Source: Amoebophrya sp. A120 (Eukaryota > Sar > Dinophyceae > Syndiniales > Amoebophryaceae). From it: 64,000 nucleotides of DNA. Positions 39,901 to 54,900 of this stretch are shown here, in pieces (position 1 is the first letter of the stretch; each line of letters begins with the position of its first letter). The notes under the pieces are model-generated. The model did no database searches, was not told the DNA's origin, and worked only from the letters and a program-made list of their open reading frames with translations. The position numbers were made by a program, and so were the translations under genes. The stretch is from NCBI GenBank assembly GCA_905178155.1, contig CAJINV010000004.1, forward strand, positions 466,969 to 530,968, in the 5' to 3' direction.

Positions 39901-42900
39901 ACACTTTGTCCGACGCGGAGACGCAAGCTTTGGAAGACCACGTGAACACATCCATGACGATGATGAATGTGCCTGGCGTATCCTGAGTGAAAACGTCCCC
40001 ACCCCAGAGTTGTAATGCAAATCTGCATGCTGAGAATGTTTTTCATGCGGAGACCCATGAGAAGCAGTATCTACTGGCGTTTTGCGATTGGTGATGCTCA
40101 AATCCGCATGGTGTGCGAGATCTGTGATGCTGCTGCACTAGCTAAACACGACTACACTGCGAGCCCAGATTTGTCATGCGCAACAGCCAAAGCTGGTAGA
40201 TTTGTGTAGCAGATTTGCCATGTTGACTCTGGGGTGGAAACGTTTTTGCTCACCATAGGGGGTTCTGTTAGGGAAGATTACTCCAAAACCCGCCCCGACT
40301 ACGACGACCACCACAACCACTTCGACGACTACCACCACAACGACAACCTCCACCGAGGGCGTCGCACTCAGGCAGTTCGAAATCGACTTCACGATCGACG
40401 ATAGTTTGAATCACACGAAAGTGATTGCGCAACTGAACTTGCAGAACGCGGTGCGGCAAGGGTCGTATGATTTCTTGGTTTCGAGAGGGGTGGAGAATCT
40501 AACAGTTCAAGAATTGCAGAATCAGACCTTGGAAATATTACCAGGGAACACCACAACTTTCTTCATGAACTTGTTGGAAACGAACAGAAAATCAAAGGGG
40601 AAGCGTGGGTACGTGGAAACTATTGCGAAATTTGCTATCCAGGGACCTGTGCTGAAAATCCAGCAAGTCGATTCCGCGTGGGACCCAAGTGGCTTGGATG
40701 ACGCGGAATTGGATGCGTTGAAGGATGCGATTAACGATACCGTTATGCAATACAAATTTCCCGTACATGTACAAAATGCATGACAAATTGCGCTAACTTG
40801 CAGTTTCCAACTTGTCATGCTAGACTAGGATTGATGGCAAGTTTTGTCATGCAGCGACTGCATTTGTACGTGTCCGGGAAATTTGCTGTGGATAACCGTG
40901 ATCATGGCGAACATTACTGGTGTCCAAGTCGGAAAAGTCGTCTCCATGGCTAGTCCGACAACTACGACGACGACAACCACGACCACAACGACCACAACCT
41001 TCGGGACGATGGTGCGGCAATTCAACATCGATTTCACGGTGGACAGCTACACGATCCCGGACAAGACGACATTATTGACGGATGAGGATTTGTTGAATGC
41101 GATTGCTCAGGGTTCCACCGATTTCCTTGATGCCAAGGGCTTCATGAACAACACGGATGTGGTGACGTCGATTTATTCCGCGACTTTGGCAGTGAATCCG
41201 GGCTCCGCGTCCAACAGCACCTATTTAGAGGCGATCTACGAGTTTGAAGTCAAGGGCGATCCGACGACTTTGTCCAGCTTCACAAATTCTTGGTCGCCGT
41301 TAAACTTAACCGCGACAGAGACGGACGACTTGCTACAGAGGATCAACAGCAGCATCCTCGCCGCGGTTGTTCCGGGCGTAACGCTCGGGAAGGTCGCACC
41401 ACTGCCCGCACCGGTTACGACCAGCACGACCACCACGACGACCACGAGCACCACGACCACTACGACGACGCTGGGTCTGGCTTTGCGGACTTTCGAACTG
41501 GATTTCACCGTGGACAGTGCGGTCGACGTGGATGTGATGTGCGAGGACCCGGATTTACTGAACGCCATGGCGGACGGCTCCTGGGCTTATCTCGTCGCGA
41601 GCGGCATGTCGAACTTGACGCTCGGGTCGATTGAAAACCAAACGCTGTCCGTCGTTCTCGCGAACGCGACCTCACCGAACGCGACTTCATTGATCCTGCT
41701 CGCGAATTTGAGGAGAAGGGAGCGGGGGATTAAGGAAGTTAGGTTACAGTCGGAATTCGGAGTCCGCGGTAACGAACAAGATTTGCAACTCGTCGACCAG
41801 GTCTGGGATCCGGTCGGGTTGGATGCCGTGCAGATGCAAGCATTGAGAAACGCGATTATCGCGGCGGTGGGAGCGGCGACGATCTCGAATTTGCCAAATC
41901 TGCAGGTCGGGACTTTATCCTCTCTACCGGCACCCAACACGACCACCACGACGACCACCACCACCGCAACGACGACCACAACGAGCACGACGACGACCAC
42001 AACGACCACTCTGCCGATCGGCATGCGGCAATTCGATTTGGAGTTCACCATTGATGACGCGGTGAACAGGACTGCATTGGTGGCGAGTGACGTCTTCGTG
42101 TCCGCGCTCGCTTTAGGTTCCGTGGCTTTTGTGAAAGCAGCGGGGATGTCAGATTTGAACCTGACGCAGGTTGAGGAATCCAATATCACGATCGTTGCCG
42201 GGGAAAACGGAACGAAAGCACACGCTTTAGAAATCATCTACGGCTTCGGGATCCGCGCGAACCAAACGGTTTTGGATGAGTTAGATACTGTTTGGAACCC
42301 ATCGGGCTTAGACTCCCAGCAAACACTGGCGCTGGAAGCGGCAATTGGCGCTACCATTTCTGCCAGTGGGTTCTCCGGTGTGAAAGTTGGATTCGTCACC
42401 CCTTTACCAGCGCAGACGACCACGACAACCACCACGACGACTCTCGAACTCGCGGAGCGGCAGTTTCAGTTGGAGTTCAAGATCGATGGAACTGTTGTGG
42501 CTGATAAGCAACAACTTTTGACCAACCAAGATTTGTTGAACGCAGTCGCACGCGGATCGTTGGACTTCCTAACGGTGAAAGGCTTCGATAACTCGACGGG
42601 GACGGCGAAGCTCGACGGCCAGAAACTCGAATTTTCCGCGACCGACGATCCGAACGACAAGAACTATCTGGATACGATTTCGACTTTGGGCGTTCGCGTC
42701 GAGCCGCAGCAGCTGATCAGCTTAAACAATGCCTGGGACGCTACTAACTTGACTGACGCAGAGACTACGGATTTGAGAACGAGGATCAAGACCACGGTTC
42801 TCGCTGCAGGGATCCCCGGTGTGACGAACGTGGTCATTGTGAAGCCGATGCCCGCGCCGAGCACGACGACGAGCACAACTACGACAGTGGCTTCTATCTT

Positions 42901-45900
42901 GCGCCAATTCGAAATTGACTTCACCATTGATGACTCGCTGAACGTTTCGGAGACTTTGAAGGACTCGGATCTGCAACTGGCAGTGCAAGAGGGGACAGTG
43001 GACTTCCTTGTCGACAGAGGAGTAAGCAACTTGACGATCGGTGACATCGACAGCTTCAACCTGACGCTTCTCACAGGCGCGGGAGCTGCGACCGCCGGAA
43101 ACCAAACTTCCTTCTTGATGCTCTTGGAGAACGAGCGAAGGAAGAGGCACAAGAAAGCGTATATTGAAACCCTTGCGGAATTTTCCATCCAAGCGAACCA
43201 GATCGCGAAAGATGCGATCGAAGTCGCATTCCCGTATAACGGGATCAATCAAACCGAAGTTGACGCGCTGCTGAAGTTCATCAACATAACCGTGGGCATC
43301 GCCGGGTTGCCGCCGAAAGTGGTTGTCGGGAAAGTTATCTCGATGCAGGCCCCGACGACAACTACCACGACGACGACGACAACGACCACCACCACTCTGG
43401 GCGTCGAACTCAGGCAGTTCGAAATCGATTTCACCGTCGACAAAACCGTGGTCACGAACACCACGACGCAGGTGTTGCAAAACGCCGATTTGCTGAACGC
43501 GATTGCGGAGGGGAGTTTGGTGTTCTTGAAATCCAACGGCTTGGTCGACTTAACCTCCGTCGCTTACATCGAGAATGCGCAGATCGAGGTCGCGAACGTG
43601 ACGCATTACGACGACGACAAAGTGATTGAAACGGTGGTGACGTTCGGAGTGCGAGGGACTTTGAAAACCAGGGAATCTTTGAACGCAACCGCGTTCCCGG
43701 CGGCGGGTTTACCATCCGATGAGCTCGAGGCCTTAGTCAAACAGGTCAACAACTCCGTTATCGCCGCAAATGTCCCGGGCTTGCAAGTGGGAAAAATTAT
43801 CCCCATGCCGCCACCGACAACCACGACGACAACGACTACCACGACTACTACTCTTGGTCTCGGTCTCCGCCAGTTCGACATCGAGTTCGGGATCAAGGAC
43901 GATTCGAATTTCACGGACGAGGAGTGGATCCTCGACCCAGTTCTGTTGAACGCGACTGCGCAGGGCAGTGTGGATTTTTTACTCTCCCAGGGCATGAACG
44001 TCACGCTCTCGATGATTGAAAACCAAACGCTGACCATCGCAACGGCGAACACGACCATGATGATGGTTTTGTTCGCGGCGGAAAGCACCGGCGAGCAAAC
44101 CGCTTTTGATGCAACTGGTTCCCGGACTACCGGTGTAGCCTCTTCCAGACTGGCTGCGAACATGCAGAAGCGGCAACTGGAAGCGATTTCCAAATTCGGT
44201 GTGCGAGGCAACGCGGAGGAGCTGGCCACGTTGGATTCGGTTTGGAATCCGGGCGGTCTGAATACAAGCCAGATCGTCCTATTGGAAGATTACGTTGACG
44301 CTGCGATCACGGCTGCGGGCCTGACGGACATTCAGGTGGGTCAGATGGTTTCTATGCCGGCGCAGACGACAACCTCGACAAGCACCTCGACGTCTTCGAC
44401 CACAACCAGCACGACCACAAGCACTTCCACCACGACCACGACTCAGCAACTGGTCGAGCGCGAGTTTGACCTTGCGTTCACGGTGGAGGACAGCGTGAAC
44501 AGGACTGATTTATTGACCAGCCAGGTTCTATTGAAAGCAGTCGGGTTGGGAAGCTTAGGCTTTTTAGAAGCGGGCGGTTTGACGCAACTCCAATCGTCGA
44601 ACATTGAGGGCGAAGAATTCACGCTGGTATCTGGCTTGAACGGGACAAAAGATGTTTCCTTCGAGGTCGTCTTCAAATTTGGCGTGCGCGCAGCGGATGA
44701 CGTCTTGCAGGGTATGGATTCTGTTTGGTCTCCGGTGGATTTAAACAACACGCAGCTTCTCGCTTTGGAAGCCGCAGTTTCCGCTACGGTGAGCGCCGCC
44801 GGGATTTCTGGGGTTACGGTTGGAGCCGCGACACCTCTACCAGCTCCGAGCACGACCACCACCACGACTACGACCACCGGGCTGGCCTTGCGGCAGTTTT
44901 TACTGGATTTCAAGGTGGACGTGACTCTTATTCCAGACAAGACGGTTTTGCTATCCGATCCGGACTTGCTGAAAGCCGTGGAACAAGGGACGCTGGAGTT
45001 CATGAAGAACAATGGTTTCAAGAACTTAAGCGGCACAGCGGAGTACTACAACCAGACTTTGGAACTAGCGCCGAATGCTACCTACAATGCTGCCTACCTC
45101 GAAACAGTTTCCAGCTTCGGAATCTTCGGCGACAACGAGACGATGGTCTCGATGGAATCCGCTTTCCCGCCACAGACGCTGACCCTGGCGGAGCAAGCAG
45201 CGCTGCTGCAAGCGATTAACAATTCTGTCGTCAACTTCCCGATTCAAGGCGTGACCGCGGTGAAGGATGCGCCCCTCCCGGCGCCAACCACGACCACAAC
45301 AACGACGACCACCACAACGACGACCACCACGACGACGACCCCCATGCAGACGGTGGAGCGGAAGTTCAAGCTGGATGTGACGATCGACGATTCAGTGACC
45401 AACGCAGCAGATCTGGTCAACAACAACCTCTTCCAAACTGCCGTGACGCAGGGGTCGCTGAACTTCTTGACGACACGAGGGGTATCAGCTTTGACTTTCG
45501 CGATGTTCGAGAACACGACTTTGAGCGTCGTGAACGTGACGACGAGCTTGTTAGAAACCGGGGAGAAGGCGACCTCGTTCTTGCTGCTTGTGGAGAAATC
45601 GAGACGAAAAGTAGCATCGAAGTCCTCGTCGAAAGCGACCCTCTTCGCGGAGCTTTTGTCCACGTTCGAGATCACGGCGGACAGCGATACTTTGGATCTG
45701 ATCGAGGATGCGTGGAACCCGCAGGGCTTGAACCAGACGCAACGCGACGAGTTGGAAGATACCATAGCCAACGCGGTCACTTCCACCGGCATTCAGGGCG
45801 TCCAGATCGGGAAAGTGACTCCCATTGCAGCACCGACGACCACCACGACAACCACCACCACCACGACGATGATGATTGCGAGGAGGCAATTTGAGTTGGA

Positions 45901-48900
45901 TTTCACTTACGACGAGTCGATTGTCACGAACACAAGTCTACTAATGCTCGACACCGATATATTGAACGCGATCGCGAACGGGAGTCACGAATTTTTGACC
46001 AGCAACGGTATGGTGGACTTGAACGGAACCGCGTACATCGACGAGCAAGAGCTGGAACTGATCAACGACACGGACGGCCAGTATCTGGAGACGATTTCCA
46101 GGTTTGGCATCCGGGGGTCCGCGAAAACGATCAACAGCTTGGCAACCGCGTTATGCATTGCAAAAGGATCGTACTAGTATGAATCGCATCACAAGTTTTT
46201 TTTAGAAAAAAAAATGGAATTTGTGATGCTGATTTGGGTACTAGAGGAGGAAATCTGTATATGTAGTGCTGCGATTAGTACGAGCGCCGTAGTTTTGCAG
46301 TGCATAGGCGTGGCCGGGAAGCAACACATCTTTCACGCAAGACGAAGTGGATTGGTTGATGAAAGACTTGAACGCGAGCATTGTCGCGGCCGGAATCCCC
46401 GTAGGACAGTGCACAACTCCCCCTCCCCCTCGTTTGTATTGCATCAACAGCAATACAAACGCCAGCGACCCTGGAGTCTGCGCATGACAAATTTTTTATG
46501 TGCGTACTGGAGTACTGCTTGGGCTACTTTCGAAATTTGTCATGCAAACCTTGCCACAGGGAAGCCAATCGGTGTGCGATTTTGCATGACAAATGAGGGA
46601 GACGGGGAGTTGTGCACTTTCATATCCCGGTGTCAAAGTCGGAAAAATTATTCCGATGAACCCGCCGACAACGACGACTACCACGACGACCGAAGAGCCA
46701 ACGACGACCACGAGTACGACAACGACGACCACAATTGGAACTGCTTACAGGAGGTTTGAACTTGATCTGGTTGTGGACGACGTGATAACAGACGACTCTT
46801 TGATTTCCGATTCGAACTTGCTATCCGCTTTGACGCAGGGGACGTACGACTGGTTGAATGACAATGGCGTCGCGGTCACGTTGGTGCAAATGATCAACTA
46901 CACACTGTCGATTTACAACGCGACTGCCGTGGGGGTAAACACCACTTCCAACACGACTTCGAACACGACCACGACGAACCAAAGCGCTGCTGCCGGTGTT
47001 CCGTTCCTGTTAGATGAGCAGATTATGGAGCAGGCGAAGCAGAACGCAATTGTCCTACTGGCGAAGGGGAGAAAACTACGGGTGACGAAAAAGATGAAAA
47101 CGAAAGTGGTGGAGGTAGAAGCCGACTTCGGCGTCAAAGGAGACCAAGCTTTGATCGACGCGCTGGACCTTGCTTGGGACCCGGCTGGGCTCGACGCTGC
47201 GACCATGGACGACTTGACAGTAAGCTTGTCTGACGCGGTTGCCGCTTCCGGTATCACGTATATCCAGGTGGGCCAGGGCACCGGTTTACCGGCTCCGACC
47301 ACCACGACAACCACCACCACGACCACGACTACCACGGTGACGACGACGACCACGACGACGACCACAACGCTCGCGATTTCTTTGCGGCAGTTCGACCTGA
47401 CATTCACCGTGGACACCGGAATTAACAGAACGGAATTAGTGGAGAAACAGGTTTTGTTAACCGCGGTGGGTTTGGGTGCGTTGGGCTACTTGAACTCCGC
47501 CGGAATGACCGGGCTGGTGTCAGACCAAATCGAGGGAGAGAAGTTCGACATTGTGTCCGGGGAAACTGGTGACGTGGATGAAGCGCTGGAAGTGGTGTTC
47601 CAATTCGGAATCCGAGCGGATAACGACACGTTAGACGAGTTGGAGATCATCTACCCGAGTGCAGGGTTGGCGACCAACCAAACCGATGCGTTAGAAGCGG
47701 CAGTGAACACCGCCGTGATTTCTGCTGCAGTGATATGCAATACAAATTTCCTGTACATGTACAAAATGCATGACAAATTTTACCAAGTTGGAGCACACCG
47801 CTTGTCATGCTGAATAGGATTGGAAGAAAAGTTTGTCATGCGGAAATCACATTTGTACGCGTACGGGAAATTTACTGTGGATAAGTCAACGGCGTGAAGG
47901 TCGGTTTTGTCGCCCCGATGCCAGCGCCGACCACCACGACAACCACGACGACGACTCTGGCTACGGATTCGCGGGAGTTCGATATCGATTTCAAGGTGGA
48001 CAACACCGTGCCGAAGGTCGATTTGGTGAATGACACCTTACTGCTGGAAGCGATTACCGCTGGGACGGCCGGCTTCTTGAACGCGAACGGTTTAGACAAC
48101 AGTACTGGCACGGCGTACTTGGAGACCGGGAAACTACTCTTCCGCCCCAACGCCGACACCAGCGCGACCACGGATTCGCTGGAAGCAACGTTCAGTGTCG
48201 CGGTCCGTGGCGACAACGCGACATCGACTTCGATGGCGACGGCGTTCCCGGAATCCGGGATCATGGCGCAGGTAGAAGTGAACGCGCTCAAAGACACGGT
48301 GAACGGGGAAGTCGTTTCCGCGGGAATCCCGGGGATCATTTCCGTCACTTTCGTGCAGCCCAAAACCGCGCCAACGACCACTACGACCACCACCACCACG
48401 ACGACCACGACAACGACCACCACGACGACCACAACTTTAGGCTTGGCGATGCGCCAGTTTGATCTGGACTTCACGATCGGGGACCAGGTGAACGCGACGC
48501 TGTTAGTGGAGAACCAAGATTTGCTGGATGCGGTTGCCAAGGGAGCATTCAACTATTTGGTGGATCAGGGCATGCAAAACCTGACCATCACTGACATCAA
48601 AGACACGGACTTAGAACTCACTTCCGTGACGCAGGCAGCTGCACAACAAACCAGCTTCTTGGTCTTGATCGAGAAGGCGAGGAAGAAGCAGGGTAGCTCT
48701 GCCTCCTTGAGGAAGGGCACTATGGAAACCATCGCGAAGTTCGGCGTTAGTGGGAATAACGAAACGTTGACACTTTTAGATTCTGTTTGGGATCCGCTTT
48801 CGTTGACCCCACCGCAAGTGGATTTGCTGGAAGACGCCGTGAACAAAACGGTGCTCGCTTCTGGGTTGCAGAATGTTCAAGTTGGGGCGCTGCACTCCAT

Positions 48901-51900
48901 GCCGGCACCGAATACGACGACTTCAACGACGACCACGACGAGCACCACGACGATCCCGCAGGCGGCGAGGCAGTTCGAGATCGACTTCACGGTGGATTTG
49001 AACATTGTCGCTGTGAAACAGGACATTTTGACCGACCAAACATTGCTAGACGCAGTCTCCGACGGCACTTTAGAGTTTTTGAAGTCCAACGGACTGGTGG
49101 ATTTGCAGAACACGGCGAAGATAATCAACCAGACACTGTCCGAAGTTGCCAACCCAACTGTGCAGGCGAATTCGAGCTACTTGGAGACGTTGTCCGAGTT
49201 TATCTTCACCGGCTCTGCCACCGCGGTGAATTCCATCAATACCCAAGCCTGGACGCCTGGGGTTTTGACCTCCGCGGAATTAGACGCTTTGATCGCAGAC
49301 ATTAACAGCACGGTTATCGCCGCGGGTATCCAGGGTGTGAAAGTCGGGAAAATCATTCCCATGACGGCGCCGACAACCACCACAACGACGACCACGGCCA
49401 GCACGACAACCACCACGACGACGAGCACCACGACGACTTTGGAACTGAAATTGCGCTCGTTTAATATCGACTTGACTGTGGACGATGGGTTCGATTTGAA
49501 CGACGTTGTGCAGGATGCGAATTTATTGCAGTCCTTCATCGACGGGTCGTATGACTTCCTCGTTTCCGCGGGTATGACTAATCTGACTAAATCGCAGATC
49601 GAGGACCAAACGCTGACGATTGTGAACAATACGGCGAATAGCAACAACACGAGCTTTTTGCTCTTGGCGAAAGTTCGGCAGGCGATGCGGGATCAAGAAG
49701 TGACTGTGACCTCCACTTTCGGCATCCGGGGCACGCAAGCGACGTTTGACGAATTGGACGTGGCCTGGGACCCGAGCGGTTTGGGGACCGTGGAATTAAG
49801 TGCTCTAGAGCAGTTTCTGACGGATGCGATTTTGGCAAGTGGGATTGTGGAAGTGACCGTTGGGCACCCTGCATCTCTACCCGCGCCGAACACGACAACG
49901 ACGACCTCTACCACGACGACCAGCACAAACACGACTACCTCGACGACAACTTCTACCACGACAACTTCGACGACCACGACGACGACAACGACCATCCCTA
50001 TCGGGCTGCGGCAGTTTGACTTGGGCTTGATCATCGACGACAACAGCATCAACCGCACGGAGCTAACAAATGCAAATATGTCCGGGTCTGGAAGCTTGGA
50101 ACTTGTAATGCTGTCTTTGGACGATTCCAAAAAAATCTGTATTGCATGACCAGCAACAGGAGTCCAGTTTGTGTAACGCGGAGAGGCGGGAACTTCTCAT
50201 GCGGGATAGGCATTAGGAAGCCCTTTCAAAATCTGTGATGCTAGATCATGCATCACAGGCGTCGCGGATCATGCAGAATCTGCATGACAAACCTGGCAAT
50301 CTTCCAGACCCAGACACTTTTGCAATCCATAGGAGCTTGCGGAGAACGACGTATTGGTGACGGCGATTTCCCTTGGTTCCCTCGGCTTCTTGAAAGCCGC
50401 AGGGATGCCAACGCTGAACCAGACCCAGATCGAACAAGAGAAGATCGAAATTGTTGCTGGGGAGACCGGGGACGAGACGGTCACTATGGAGATCGTCTTT
50501 TCCTTCGGGCTCCGCGGCGACAACGCCACGCAGGAATTACTCGACCAAACGTGGAACGAAAACGGCCTGGCTATCCTATGTAAAAACGTCCCCACCCCAT
50601 AGTCAAGATGGGGAATCGGCTAGACAAATCCACAAGTTTTGGCTGTTTTGCATGACAGATTTGGACTCGTAGTGTAGTGCTTTTGAGGTAGTTAAGCAGC
50701 ATCACAGATCCAGTATACAATGCTGATTGGAGCATGAGAAATTTCAAAGCGCGAATAGAAAACGCTTCTCATAGTGCTCCGCATGAGAGACATTCTCAGT
50801 GTGTGCGTGCAGATTTGCACTACAACTAGTATGGGGCTGAGATGTTTTTAAATACGATTCTGGCGGACGCGGATGCGGAGGCGCTGGAATCTGCGGTTTC
50901 TGCCACTGTTTCCGCTTCGGGCATCAACAGCGTTACGGTGGGCGTAGCCAGCGGCATGCCCGCACCGACCACCACCACGACAACTACGACGACGACGGGA
51001 ATCGACACTCGGGAGTTCGAAATCGACTTCACGGTCGATAACGGAATTATCGCGAACAAGTACGACTTGCTGACAGATTTGGATCTGTTGGATGCGGTGG
51101 CGAACGGAACGTTAGGTTTTCTCAAGGCGAACGGGCTGAAGAACCTGACGGGGTCCGCAGAGTTCTTCAACCAGACTTTGACCTTATCCGACAATGACGA
51201 CAACACTAGTACCATGTTCTTAACCGCGATCTCCTCGTTTGGCGTGAAAGGGGACAACGACACGCGGAACAGCATGACCACCGCGTGGAATGAAGTGACG
51301 TTAACGGCTTCGGAAACGAAGGCGCTGACCGACCAGATTGAGTCTGCGGTCCTTTCCGCGGGCATCCCGGGCGTGCAGGTCGGGATTATCACTCCGATCA
51401 CCGTTACCACGACGAGCACCACGACGACAACCACAACGACCACTACCTCAACGACGACCACGTTGGACGTGCTGGAGAGGCAGTTCGACTTGGATTTGAC
51501 GATCGACGACACTATGAACCAGACTCAGCTGATTCAGGACCCAGATTTGCTGGAAGCTGTCAGGGAGGGGTCGTTCAACTTCCTCTTCGACTCCGGTATG
51601 GTGAACTTGACCCTCGACCAGGTCTTCGACCAGACTTTGTCGATCGCTTCCTGGATATCCTGTGCAAAAATATCGTACTCGTATTTTTGCAGTCATGCAT
51701 TACAAATCTTTTTGTCAAGGTAAATCCGCATCACAAATTTTATTTCTCATGCTGAGAAAATTTGTAATGCATTTGTACGAGTGCGATGCTTTTGCAGTGC
51801 ATACCGGACTCCAGGCACGGCGTTCTTGGTCTTACTCGAGCACCAGGTGAAACTGAGACAGCATAGACGAAGACGCGGCAAGCTTGGATTGCTATCGAAG

Positions 51901-54900
51901 TTCAAGGTGAAGGGCGATAACGAGACGTTAGCATTGTTGAACCAAACCTGGTCGCCTTTGGCTTTGACCCCGTCGCAAACGGACTTACTCGAAACCTCGA
52001 TCAACGACACTATCATTGCAGCCGCGATACCGGGGGTCCAAGTGCATTACGTCGTGCCACTACCGGCGCCGCCACCGACGACGACCACAACGACGACGAC
52101 AACCACGACGACAACGACGGTGTTGACGAGGATCCGGGAATTCGCCTTGAATTTCACCGTGGATGATAACTACTTCGCATTCGCAGATAGGTCAACTTTG
52201 TTCTCCAATGCGCAACTGTTGAACGCCGTTGCGGACGGGAGCATGAACTTCTTGAAATCGAACGGATTGGTAGACTTGACGAACTCATATCCACAGTAAA
52301 TTTCCCGCACACGTACAAATGCGATCTCTGCATGGCAAAACTTGTCTTCTTTCCTAGTTTAGCATGAGAAGTTTTACACTCCAAATTGGTGAAATTTGTG
52401 ATGCATCTTGTACATGTACGGGAAATTTGTATTGCATAACTCAGCAATGGTGCAGGACACGGTGCTGAATCCGAAAGGGCAGTCCGTAAAGGAAAACTCG
52501 ACGGACTTGTACTACTTGGGAGCCGTGGCGACGTTCACGGTTAGTGGAACGGAATCCACTTTGAACAGCATCGACAACACCGCCTGGACGCCCGCGAACT
52601 TGACGGAGGTGCAGACAAAAGCGCTGCTCGCGGATGTGAATGCTTCCGTTGTCGGCTCCGGATTACAAGGGATTCAAGTAGGGCAAATCATTCCGATGGT
52701 GGCGCCGACGACTACCACCACGACAACTCCACCAACCACTACGACCACATCCACGACGACAACTTCGACGGGGATGATATGGAGTTCTCAAATGTTACAT
52801 TCTCAACTGTTACATGAATTTGTAATGCAAGACTGGCAAAATTGGAAGGAGGAAGAAGATTGCGCCTTTTGCATTACAAGTTTGGCGCAGATTTAGATGC
52901 TGTCTAGCCCTCCCGAAATTTGTCATGGGAAACAGCTCGATCATCTGCCGGCTTAAGGTGCTTTTGCATGGCAAATTCATGTAACAGTTTAGAATGTAAC
53001 GTTTGAGAGCGCCATAGATGATTCTCCGCGAGTTCAATGTGGAGCTGCAGATCAACGAAACCGTGTTCAGCAAGGACTATTTGGATTCCGATGTGAACCT
53101 CATCGCCGCTCTGGCCTCCGGCGCGTACAATTTCTTCATTTCCGCGACCGTGCCGGACATCATCGAGACAGATTTGAAGGACCGGAAAATCACGATCTTC
53201 TCCGAAGTTTCCGCAGGGACACCTTTGTGGGACATGGACATCATTTACGGTTTCAGCATTTCCGGGAACAACGAAACCTTGACAAACGTGAACGACACCT
53301 GGTCGGATGCGGGTTTGGCCGGGAACCAGGAAGTTGCGCTTCAGTACGCGGTGCAGCAGGCGATCACTGGTAGCGGGTTGCAGGGACTCAAAGTAGGCGC
53401 AGTGACCACCGGCCCCGCGCCGACGACCACCACGTCGACAACCACGACGACGAACACGACGACCACAACGACGACGACATTACCGACAGACATGCGGCGG
53501 TTCGATTTGGACTTCACGATCAATGAGAATGTGGTTGCGGATAAACAAGTTCTGCTCACTGATATGCAAGAAAAAAACTGTGTAAGTGTAAATCTGTGAT
53601 GCAGAAAATGCAAAACAGTAACACTCATCATGCTGCAATTGCGTCATAGGCTACTATCACACGTGTTTCCACCACGTACTAGCTGCGCATGACAGGTCCT
53701 CCCTGTCATGCAAAGCGAATTTGTGATGCTGCTCTTCCTACAGAGTTCACTTACACAGTTTTTTTCCTGGATGGCAGACCAGTCCCTGTTGAAGGCGATC
53801 GCGGAGGGGTCGGTGACCTATTTGACCGCGAACGGGTTTATGAACATCAGCAACGACTTTGAAATCTACAACACGACCCTAACGGAGGATCCGAACGCGA
53901 CCAGCACGCTGACGGCCGACCCAACTGCGCTGGACACGATTTTCAACTTCTACCTCCGCGGTCAACCGGATACCATGAGCGATTTGCCGCTTGCTTGGGA
54001 CGCGAGTGGATTAACGGCTCCACAGTTGAAAGAGTTGACAAATGCGGTGAACGCGTCGGTTATCGCTGCCAGCATTGCGGGCGTCAAGGTCGGAAAGATC
54101 GCACCTTTGGTCACCCCGACGACAACCACCACGACGAGCACAACGACCACAACCAACACGACGACAACCACCACGACGACTTCCACGACGACAACCACCG
54201 GTCGCGGGCAGCGTCAGTTCAACGTGACAATTGTGATCGACTCTACTTTAGATCCGAACACGGACGTCGCGTTGGACCCGAACGTTTTGACTGCGTTCGG
54301 GGAAGCTGAGTACGACTATTTAAGGCAGGCGGGGATGATTTCCCTTATCAAATACAAAAGTCTACTCTGGGTCTGGAAGATTCATTGTGAGATTTGTCAT
54401 GCTGATCTGGCATGTTGGCCCTCAAATCTGTATTGCGTGGCCACAAACAGCCTCTCTCGCCTGTCATGCAAAAACGCAGCTTCTCATGCGGAATACGCAG
54501 CACAGAAGCACGAAGCAACTTGTCATGCTTGGCGGCGCATTACAGTGCATTTGTTATTGACTGACTTGCAACACAAGTTTCCAGACCCAGACATTTTAGC
54601 ATTTCATATCCCTGACCTTCTCGCAAATCGAAAACCAAACAATCACGATAGAATCGATTGTCCTATCGGGTTCCGGCGCCACCTACATCGCGAACGCGGT
54701 GTCCAACTTCGACGTTGTGGGTTCTGCGGACAACCTATCAAATGCAAAAGTGTCTGGGTCTGGAAGGTTGCAACTTGTGATGCTGTCTTTGGAAGGCAAA
54801 AACAATCTGTATTGCATGACCAGCAAGAGGAGTTCAGTTTGTGCTACGCGGAGTGGGCGTTTCTCATGCGGAATACGCATCAGAAGGCCCTGCAAAAATC

